Source: JAFNGF01 sp964567045 (GTDB lineage Bacteria; Planctomycetota; Phycisphaerae; Sedimentisphaerales; Anaerobacaceae). From it: a stretch of 57,347 nucleotides of DNA. The notes beneath the pieces are model-generated. The model saw only the letters and a list, made by a program, of their open reading frames with translations. It did no database searches and was not told the DNA's origin. The stretch is from positions 1 through 57,347 of the forward strand of contig CAZMLE010000020.1 of NCBI GenBank assembly GCA_964567045.1, given 5' to 3'. Made by a program: the position numbers and the translations under genes. Positions 52,201-57,347 of this stretch are shown here, piece by piece; the stretch's first letter is position 1, and each line of letters starts with the position of its first letter.

Positions 52201-52399
52201 GGCTACCATCCTTATCAGTGAAGGTCTCAACCCTCATAACCGCTCGGCCCAGGACTGTGCCAAGGGGTTGTGAGTCGGCTTTGAGCCAACCTGTTACTGC
52301 CATTTGGGCCTCGTGGGCTGTTGTTGGTCGTGCCCACAAGCTGTTGCCACATACTTGCACCAGCACCCCAATCACGAGAATGACAACTTTAGCTTTCAT
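49232..52399 (-). CDS. Secreted C10-family protease with beta-helix and dockerin-like tail
   Basis: 1055 aa. Signal peptide (1-23); Spi-like pro-region (about 27-130, AYYIVYLNPSGFVIVSADD); C10 (streptopain-like) cysteine protease domain about 195-440 with C227 in NNYPSGCVATAMAQ and H391 in GEDIGHAVVCDGYG; a carboxypeptidase regulatory-like module (452-540, ISGRVLDTDGKPVVNATVYA); a right-handed beta-helix (about 550-960, GGAIYVYDSDP, SPCVNTGDPSLLLDPNETD); and a tail with two dockerin-like units sharing KDSGG(I/M)NK(F/Y)RVFTGDL. AAGGAGAAGG precedes the ATG. The role would be extracellular proteolysis while attached to a substrate or surface. Confidence 0.9.
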   Translation of the reverse strand: MKAKVVILVIGVLVQVCGNSLWARPTTAHEAQMAVTGWLKADSQPLGTVLGRAVMRVETFTDKDGSPAYYIVYLNPSGFVIVSADDLIEPIIGFADDGTYDASVDNPLAELVTNDLNGRTIARPSKFSPPIMTSIGAVSDDQKKWRYLISLAETPGDEFALTEPPAICDSNRPSDLRVAPLVDSKWDQRGVCLRFNPLTWDIESRACYNYFTPPGDPGDPNNYPSGCVATAMAQLIRWHKHPTEPNDEDPSQPDGKKKFSITVEGYPNWPLVILKGGDGNGGAYVWDLMVPQPDCDTNDSQRKAIGSLCYDTGISVGMKYYGPERAGISQLFKIKTALTETFRYANAIYGYNNGFNIGDQLVAMINPNLDANSPVILGLTGISKEGEDIGHAVVCDGYGYNVTTLYHHLNIGWSGADDCWYNLPDFNTPEDNYNFKSVVMCIYNIFATETGEIISGRVLDTDGKPVVNATVYAQKGMDDPCEAETNNNGIYYFRGLDRSTTYKIWVSKMRYVFTPDVNEVRTGTSEDSRHWSGNVWPAVNFTGTLRFGLIIVDDDSPNDPGPGDPTISDPCEDGSTDHPFDAIQEAIHTAFPGETVIILPGTYAGDGNRDLDFQGKAITVQSRDPFDFSVVQTTIIDCQGLSKNPHRGFNFHGGESTHAGVAGLTIVNGHECLGGAIFCTDLSSPSIRNCVFRQNSAVCGGAIYVYDSDPILIGCTFSKNGAVASAGKKCVLTGGMGLAIIEQSFTIKVPDGDGEGGAIYIYCGDPKIVNCVFANNSAHNVAGAICTVAETDRWQKFCYWENPPWGPTRCYWLPIPGVKSNPNIQSCTFVANVSDNGEAVMHFTSGGTTMRNCILWNNCPNQIGEHGGYVRVSSSDVEGGYEGNTNINIDPLFADPNEGDYSLRWNSPCVNTGDPSLLLDPNETDLAGNPRVAMKRIDIGPYEFSFPISNTPYADWLSLGEPFCWCSPYQCDGDVDGKDSGGINKFRVFTGDLSLIVANWRKKGGDATLDPCADIDHKDSGGMNKYRVFTGDLTILVNNWKKKDAALPGNCPRAE

Positions 52400-52654
52400 T
52401 TTCCTTCTCCTTTAAAGATTGTTAGCACTTCGCGTGTACGCTATTCGCGCGCATAATTTGTCAAACGATTTCCTAAAAGCTGATGATTAGAACCTTGCCT
52501 GTGCATCAACTTGGACTCCGAACAACGAACAACGTCCTATAAGTATGAGCCGGGGCGCATTGGCGTCAAGTAAAATTTGAAAAAAGACGCCGTTTTTGTG
52601 CAAAATTACGTAGAAATACGGATAGCTAGCAGCTCGAAATGTATAACGCCAAAA

Positions 52655-53647
52655 TCAGAATTGGTCGAGGAAACGCAGGTCGTTTTCGAAGAATAGGCGA
52701 ATGTCGGGAATGCCGTATTTCCGCATGGCGAGCCGTTCTATGCCGAAGCCGAACGCCCAGCCGGTATACTTCTCGCTGTCGATTCCAACGGCGTCAAAAA
52801 CATTCGGGTCAACCATGCCGCAGCCGCCCATCTCCACCCAGCTTTCTTTGCCGGTCTTGTCCGTTAGCAGCAAATCGACTTCGCCGCTGGGTTCGGTAAA
52901 TGGAAAAAAGCTTGGCCGAAACCGCCACCTTGTTTCTGGACCAAAAAAGGCGTGAATAAATTGAGCGATGGTGGTTTTCATGTCCACCATACTAATGCCC
53001 TCATCGACAACCAACGCTTCCAGTTGGTGGAACATGAACATGTGTGTAGCATCGACGGTATCCGGCCGATAGACCCTGCCCGGTGCGACGACTCGAATGG
53101 GCGGCTTTTGACTTTCCATAATCCGTATCTGAATTGTCGATGTCTGACTTCGCAGAAGGATATCATCCTCGATATAGAAATTATCCGCTGCGTCTCTAGC
53201 GGGGTGCTCGGGCGGGATGTTCAACGCTATAAAATTATGCCACTCATCCTCGACCTCGGGTCCGTAGGCGACAGCGAAGCCCATTCGGCCAAATATTTCC
53301 AGCAGCTCACTAATGGTCTGCGTAATGACGTGAGTCTTGCCGATATGAACGGGCTTTCCCGGCAGAGTGATATCTATTAGCTCTTTGGCTCTTTGCCGCT
53401 CTGCCTGCAACAGGGTGTTTTTTAACTGCTCAAATGCACCGGTAATCTGCCTTTTTATCTTGTTTGCAAGTTGTCCGCCTTGAGGTCTTTGCTCGGCAGG
53501 AAGCCGACCTATCTGGGTGAGCATCTGAGTGATTCGCCCTTTTCGGCCCAGATACTTTATGCGAAAGTCCTCCAGCGTCTGCAGGTTGGTAACCTGCTTA
53601 AGGTCGGTAAGAGCATCGTTGCCGATTCTCTCAAACTGCTCAAGCAT
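52655..53647 (-). CDS. pheS: Phenylalanine-tRNA ligase alpha subunit
   Basis: 330 aa catalytic subunit that charges tRNA-Phe together with PheT. N-terminal coiled coil (LEDFRIKYLGRKGRITQML), class II motif 2 (FMFHQLEALVVDEGISM, RFRPSFFPFTEPSGEVDLL), motif 3 (GWAFGFGIERLAMRKYGIPDIR). It lies downstream of rplT in the conserved translation block. pheT is not in the next 250 bases, unlike most bacteria where it follows pheS. Confidence 0.97.
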   Translation of the reverse strand: MLEQFERIGNDALTDLKQVTNLQTLEDFRIKYLGRKGRITQMLTQIGRLPAEQRPQGGQLANKIKRQITGAFEQLKNTLLQAERQRAKELIDITLPGKPVHIGKTHVITQTISELLEIFGRMGFAVAYGPEVEDEWHNFIALNIPPEHPARDAADNFYIEDDILLRSQTSTIQIRIMESQKPPIRVVAPGRVYRPDTVDATHMFMFHQLEALVVDEGISMVDMKTTIAQFIHAFFGPETRWRFRPSFFPFTEPSGEVDLLLTDKTGKESWVEMGGCGMVDPNVFDAVGIDSEKYTGWAFGFGIERLAMRKYGIPDIRLFFENDLRFLDQF

Positions 53648-53690
53648 ATCTCGTCTCTCGTCGCTCGTATATCATCGCACGGATCACAAG

Positions 53691-54062
53691 TCACGCCAGA
53701 CGAGGCACGGTTGTGGCGGCTTTGGCAGCTTCGACGATGGCATCAAAACCGGTTGGATCGGCGATGGCAATTTCGCTGAGCATCTTGCGGTTCAGTTGGA
53801 TACTAGCTCTTTTACAGGCATTGATGAACTGGCTGTACCTGATACCTCGCTGCCGACAGGCTGCGCTTAAACGAAGAATCCATAGACCTCGGAAATCTCG
53901 CTTTCGTCGCTTGCGGTGGATGCGAGCGTAGACTGCTGCCCGCACAGTGGCTTCTTTGGCCTGACGATACTGGTGGCCTTTGGCGGCTCGATAACCCTTT
54001 ACCCTTTTGCGAATTCTTCTTCTGGCCTGGCGCACTGCCGCGCCTTTTCTTACTCTTGGCAT
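53691..54062 (-). CDS. rplT: 50S ribosomal protein L20
   Basis: 123 aa. MPRVRKGAAVRQARRRIRKR, GYRAAKGHQYRQAKE, RDFRGLWILRLSAACRQRGI, YSQFINACKRASIQLNRKML are all typical L20. AAGGGA nine bases before the ATG. In other bacteria L20 represses its own operon. Confidence 0.98.
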   Translation of the reverse strand: MPRVRKGAAVRQARRRIRKRVKGYRAAKGHQYRQAKEATVRAAVYARIHRKRRKRDFRGLWILRLSAACRQRGIRYSQFINACKRASIQLNRKMLSEIAIADPTGFDAIVEAAKAATTVPRLA

Positions 54063-54095
54063 ATCAGCTTTCCCTTAGTACACAATGAGCGATTA

Positions 54096-54287
54096 TCAGA
54101 GCCTAACCTTTAACTTCTTCGTGGCAGCGGCGCCGGCGAAAACAGCCGAGCCGCGTAATCGCCTTCGACGCTTAGCGTTCTTGCCGCTCATCAGATGGCT
54201 TCGACCAGCCCTTCTGTGCTTGATCTTGCCGGTAGCAGTAATTTTCAATCGCTTGCGCAAGCCCTTATTGCTTTTCTGCTTAGGCAT
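54096..54287 (-). CDS. rpmI: 50S ribosomal protein L35
   Basis: 63 aa, very basic: MPKQKSNKGLRKRLKITATG, KIKHRRAGRSHLMSGKNAKR. Normal L35 length. AAGGA before the ATG. About 210 bases separate it from infC; that spacer may hold a control structure but I cannot identify one. Confidence 0.97.
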   Translation of the reverse strand: MPKQKSNKGLRKRLKITATGKIKHRRAGRSHLMSGKNAKRRRRLRGSAVFAGAAATKKLKVRL

Positions 54288-54497
54288 TTGTAATCCTTAA
54301 AGACATTTGTTGCCCAGTTCGCCGGATAGCACGAACGCAGTACTTTAAGCCATTTTCACATCTTGGTCAATACGGCAGGTAGAAATTCTCGCAAAATGAG
54401 TAGAATTGTCCCCCTTTGCCGGCGGACTGCCAGTTATTTGTGCCGCGACGCCATTGTGCGCTATCGAGCCTTGGTTTACGCACCTCAAGAGCATCTG

Positions 54498-55013
54498 TTA
54501 TTTGCGTACAACTAACATGGTCATCCGCCTGCCAGCCATTTTGGCTGGTCGCTCAACCTTTGCCAGATCTTGAAGCGACTGGGTGATTTGATCCAGCATG
54601 GCATAACCATGCTCTTTGTGCAGCATCTGGCGCCCACGGAAAAAGACGGTGAATTGCACCTTGTGGCCTTTTTCCAGAAACTCGCGGGCATGATTAAGCT
54701 TCACGTCCAGGTCATGCTTGTCAGTTTCAGGCCTGAGCCTGATTTCTTTCAGCGTTGTGCTGTACCGTAGGGCTTTTTTGTGAGCCTCGCGAATCTTGCG
54801 CTTTTGTTGATACAGCCACTTACCGTAATCCATTATGCGGCAAACAGGGGGAGCGCTGGTAGGCGCAACTTCCACAAGGTTTAGCCCGACCGTCCGAGCT
54901 CTATTGAGTGCCTCATTCTTGTCTACAATCCCAACTTGATTGTTCGATTCATCGATCAGCCGAACCATTGCGGCTTTAATACCCCCATCTACCCTTAAGC
55001 TTCGCCTGCTGAT
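54498..55013 (-). CDS. infC: Translation initiation factor IF-3, non-AUG start
   Basis: From the ATC at 55013 the protein has 171 aa. It prevents early joining of the subunits and proofreads the start codon. N domain: VRLIDESNNQVGIVDKNEAL, NLVEVAPTSAPPVCRIMDYG KW; C domain: KEIRLRPETDKHDLDVKLNH, GHKVQFTVFFRGRQMLHKEHG. The first ATG (54968) would give 156 aa and lose the RVDGGIKAAM segment that aligns with the family's R-(I/V)-N-x-x-I-R-x-x-x-VRLI. In the open frame upstream there is no ATG/GTG/TTG; ATC at 55013 has AAGGTGG six bases before it, and ATT at 54980 is the second candidate. Confidence 0.9.
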   Translation of the reverse strand: MSRRSLRVDGGIKAAMVRLIDESNNQVGIVDKNEALNRARTVGLNLVEVAPTSAPPVCRIMDYGKWLYQQKRKIREAHKKALRYSTTLKEIRLRPETDKHDLDVKLNHAREFLEKGHKVQFTVFFRGRQMLHKEHGYAMLDQITQSLQDLAKVERPAKMAGRRMTMLVVRK

Positions 55014-55143
55014 TGTATACCACCTTACCTTTCTTAAAAGAACCCCCAGAGTATCCGACCGGCGTTACCACAACTGCCAAGAACGAGCGTCACCTTCAAC
55101 GCAGCCAACTACTAATTATTACCTCTGGCCTGTAATGTCAATT

Positions 55144-57060
55144 TCAAAACGCCAAATCAGCTTTTTTATTGGCAATTTTGCATTTTGCTGTCTCTAGAAA
55201 CTCTTCGATTGGCATAGTCTTATTCGGCTCTATCCCTCGCAGCCTGACATTGACGGTGTTGGACTGGGCCTCCTTTGGGCCGACAACGAGCATACATGGC
55301 AGCTTTTCGCCATAAGCCCTGGCGATTTTTGCACCGATTTTTTCGTCCGATAGATCGCAACTGCATCGCAAGCCGGCCTCTTTGAGCTTAGTCCGAACAA
55401 TCCCGGCGTAATCATTCGTCTTTTCACTTATCGGCAGGATTCTTGCTTGCTCCGGCGAAAGCCATAGCGGCAGGTTGCCGGCGTAGTGTTCTATGAGAAT
55501 GCCGATAAAGCGCTCAAAAGAGCCTAGTACCGCCCTATGGATCATAACCGGCGCTTTTTCAGTATTATCCTCGTCGGTGTAAGCCAGGCCGAATCGCTCC
55601 GGCATTGAAAAGTCCAGTTGAATCGTACCGAGCTGCCAGGACCTTTTCAGACAATCTTTTATGTGGAAATCTATCTTCGGTCCATAAAATGCACCTTCGC
55701 CCTCGTTGATTTTGTATGCAATTGCCTTGTGCTCAAGGGCGCCTTTCAGGGCACGCGTCGCGACTTCCCAAACCTCATCCGAACCTATGTGCTTTTCAGG
55801 TTTGGTCGACAGTTCAACATGGAAATCCTCGAACCCAAACGTGCGATATATCTCAAACGTCAGCTCGATAACGCCAATTACCTCCGGTTCTATCTGCTGC
55901 GGCCTGCAGAAAATGTGGGCGTCGTCCTGCGTGAATTGTCTAACTCTGAAAAGCCCGTGTATGACGCCGCTGGCTTCATGTCTATGCACCAGGCCAAGCT
56001 CCGCGACGCGCATTGGAAACTCCCGATATGAATGCTGGCGGGTTTTGTAAACCAGGCATCCACCCGGGCAATTCATCGGCTTGATCGCGTAGCTGACCTC
56101 GTCAAAAGTGGTAAAATACATATTCTCTTTATAGTTGTCCCAATGGCCGCTTCTGTGCCAGAGCTGCTCGTTGAGGATTAAAGGTGTCTTGATTTCCTGA
56201 TAGCCGTATTTATCGTGAACTTCGCGCCAGTAGTTTACTATCTCGTTCCAGACAATCATGCCCTTGGGATGAATGAATGCGAAGCCGGGACCAGCTTCAT
56301 TGAAGCTGAACAAATCCAATTGTTTGCCCAGCACACGATGGTCCCGTTTCTTTGCTTCTTCCAAGCATCGCAGATGATCGTCGAGCTGCTGTTTGGTTGC
56401 CCGGGCGGTGCCGTAGACTCGCTGGAGCATTTTTTGCGTTGGGTCGCCATGCCAGTATGCACCGGCGACGGACATAATCTTAAAGCTTCCAACTCTGCCG
56501 GTGCTCGGCACGTGCGGACCACGGCACAGATCCTCAAAGCCGTCTCCGTGAGAATAAAAACTGATAGTGTCGCTGTCAGCGCGGTTTATGTTATCGACTT
56601 TATATTTATCGCCAGCCAATTTTGCCAGGGCTTGGGTCTTGCTCATTTCCCTGCGAATAAACGGCTTATCAGCAGCGACGATTTCCTGCATCTTTTGTTC
56701 TATCCGTCCGAAATCGTCCGGCCGAATCGGTTCATCAAGGTCAATATCATAATAGAATCCGTCCTCCACAGTCGGGCCATAGACCAACTTCGCGTCGGGC
56801 CAAATCCTGCATATAGCCTCAGCCATTACGTGCGCGCAGCTATGCCGCATTACCTCAAGACCCTCGTCATCGTTAGCTGTGATTATTTGCACCTTTGCAT
56901 CGTTGGTGACGGGGGTCGACAGGTCAACGACTTTACCATCGACTCTCGCTGCAACTGCTGCTTTTGCCAGAGTCGCGTCTATCCGTTCTGCGATTTGTTT
57001 TGCGGTTGTCCCGCTGCTAACATTTAAGGTACTGCCGTCCGGCAGTGTCACGTTTGCCAT
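55144..57060 (-). CDS. thrS: Threonine-tRNA ligase
   Basis: 638 aa. TGS domain (ANVTLPDGSTLNVSSGTTAK), editing domain with the zinc/editing motif MRHSCAHVMAEAI and EDLCRGPHVPSTG, class II core (PMNCPGGCLVYK, RVAELGLVHRHEASGVIHGL, RVRQFTQDDAHIFC, INEGEGAFYGPKIDF, IHRAVLGSFERFIGILIEHY) and the anticodon domain (LPLWLSPEQARILPISE). The ATG at 57060 fits the family start; the frame extends to 57096. First gene of thrS-infC-rpmI-rplT-pheS, with a promoter at 57101-57128. Confidence 0.98.
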   Translation of the reverse strand: MANVTLPDGSTLNVSSGTTAKQIAERIDATLAKAAVAARVDGKVVDLSTPVTNDAKVQIITANDDEGLEVMRHSCAHVMAEAICRIWPDAKLVYGPTVEDGFYYDIDLDEPIRPDDFGRIEQKMQEIVAADKPFIRREMSKTQALAKLAGDKYKVDNINRADSDTISFYSHGDGFEDLCRGPHVPSTGRVGSFKIMSVAGAYWHGDPTQKMLQRVYGTARATKQQLDDHLRCLEEAKKRDHRVLGKQLDLFSFNEAGPGFAFIHPKGMIVWNEIVNYWREVHDKYGYQEIKTPLILNEQLWHRSGHWDNYKENMYFTTFDEVSYAIKPMNCPGGCLVYKTRQHSYREFPMRVAELGLVHRHEASGVIHGLFRVRQFTQDDAHIFCRPQQIEPEVIGVIELTFEIYRTFGFEDFHVELSTKPEKHIGSDEVWEVATRALKGALEHKAIAYKINEGEGAFYGPKIDFHIKDCLKRSWQLGTIQLDFSMPERFGLAYTDEDNTEKAPVMIHRAVLGSFERFIGILIEHYAGNLPLWLSPEQARILPISEKTNDYAGIVRTKLKEAGLRCSCDLSDEKIGAKIARAYGEKLPCMLVVGPKEAQSNTVNVRLRGIEPNKTMPIEEFLETAKCKIANKKADLAF

Positions 57061-57100
57061 ATAACCGCCTGGTCCACTAAAATCCACTGTCCCCACTTAG

Positions 57101-57128
57101 AGAATATATCGTTATCTGTGCTTGTCAA
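57101..57128 (-). promoter_or_regulatory. Sigma70-like promoter for thrS operon
   Basis: Perfect -35 TTGACA (57123-57128), 16-bp spacer, -10 TATTCT (57101-57106), about 40 bases upstream of the thrS ATG. Confidence 0.6.
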
Positions 57129-57228
57129 GTATAAGAAAGACCCGATAACTTTAGGCCCTGAACGGGCTTACACCAGTTTAGCCCTACGTGCTTATCTTGG
57201 CAATCTTCTTTATCGTCTGATTTTGGTC

Positions 57229-57257
57229 TTGTTATACGCAAGTTTTAGCTGTATAAT
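57229..57257 (+). promoter_or_regulatory. Sigma70-like promoter for the right-edge gene
   Basis: TTGTTA (57229-57234), 17-bp spacer, perfect TATAAT (57252-57257), 37 bases before the ATG at 57295. It points away from the thrS promoter. Confidence 0.6.
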
Positions 57258-57294
57258 ATATTTACGTTCGGATTGGAAGTAAGAGGGAGATAAT

Positions 57295-57347
57295 ATGGAT
57301 GTGGCTTTGGTTCTATTTAAGAAAGACGGCTCACGTAAGGTCTTTCC
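57295..57347 (+). CDS. Start of a gene running off the right edge, possibly FHA-domain protein
   Basis: ATG preceded by AAGAGGGAGA and the promoter at 57229-57257. Only 17 codons are visible: MDVALVLFKKDGSRKVF. A beta strand followed by DGSRKxF is how many FHA (phosphothreonine-binding) domains begin, but this is too short for a firm call. Confidence 0.5.
   Translation, partial: MDVALVLFKKDGSRKVF

Noticed and set aside
56215..57027. 270-codon plus-strand ORF
   Set aside because: Antisense to thrS, which is certain by homology.
1..57347. tRNA and rRNA genes
   Set aside because: No T-loop GTTCRANNC with matching acceptor stems and no rRNA-like stretch was noticed on either strand by eye; a tRNAscan-SE run would settle it.

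Overview
The window reads as a chromosomal segment of a Planctomycetota bacterium, most likely class Phycisphaerae and probably a metagenome-assembled genome. This is inferred from gene content: LamG, beta-helix and other secreted proteins with dockerin-like C-terminal tails, long leucine-rich-repeat proteins, ECF sigma/anti-sigma pairs, a DUF6807 (PmoA-like) protein, GH29 fucosidase, duplicated groEL, and many short dispersed palindromic repeats. One run of 100 N (19207-19306) marks a scaffold join.

Layout. 1-2801 (minus): 5' part of a large LamG secreted protein that runs off the left edge. 3495-10852 (plus): chaperone block groEL1, GH29 alpha-L-fucosidase, groES, groEL2, dnaJ, grpE, FmdB-type zinc ribbon. 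10935-12241: an apparent integron remnant, with an attC-like hairpin, one AT-rich gene of unknown function and a wrecked tyrosine recombinase of the integron-integrase type. 12390-20981 (minus): cysteine hydrolase, coiled-coil lipoprotein, anti-sigma/ECF sigma pair, dockerin-like secreted protein, lipoprotein, ribBA, a tandem repeat with the N gap, a pgsA-like gene and another lipoprotein. 21231-23936 (plus): GspF/PilC-like protein, pdxJ, dapA. 23972-29098 (minus): collapsed LRR paralogue, intact LRR protein, glycosyltransferase, dnaA. 29394-31309 (plus): ftsY and a DUF6807 protein. 31293-46541 (minus): pectate-lyase-like beta-helix protein, PPi-type phosphofructokinase, repeat-rich spacer, second beta-helix protein, addA/addB, M56 peptidase, and a second ECF sigma/anti-sigma pair. 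46780-49151: small membrane ORF, arfB, RraA-like protein, retropepsin-like protease, and a broken second RraA-like copy. 49232-52399: large C10-protease/beta-helix/dockerin-like protein. 52655-57060 (minus): the conserved translation block thrS-infC-rpmI-rplT-pheS. At the right edge a divergent gene begins (possibly FHA).

How the genes work together. The chaperone block gives GroEL/GroES folding plus the DnaJ and GrpE partners of DnaK, whose gene is not here. thrS-infC-rpmI-rplT-pheS is a classical translation operon with a strong sigma70-like promoter. AddA and AddB form a helicase-nuclease for double-strand-break repair. Several secreted proteins (LamG, beta-helix, C10 protease, 572-aa protein) carry or lead into short dockerin-like Asp/Gly-rich tails and probably work at the cell surface on polysaccharide or protein, alongside GH29 and the pectate-lyase-like protein.

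The most notable non-gene signal is repeat biology. At least three short repeat families sit inside or against genes. One is inserted in frame in an ECF sigma factor and also in the integrase remnant. One supplies the last codons and stop of an anti-sigma factor and occupies the deletion scar of an LRR paralogue. One lengthens pgsA in frame. All assignments come from reading the sequence and recalled family knowledge; no database search was run.
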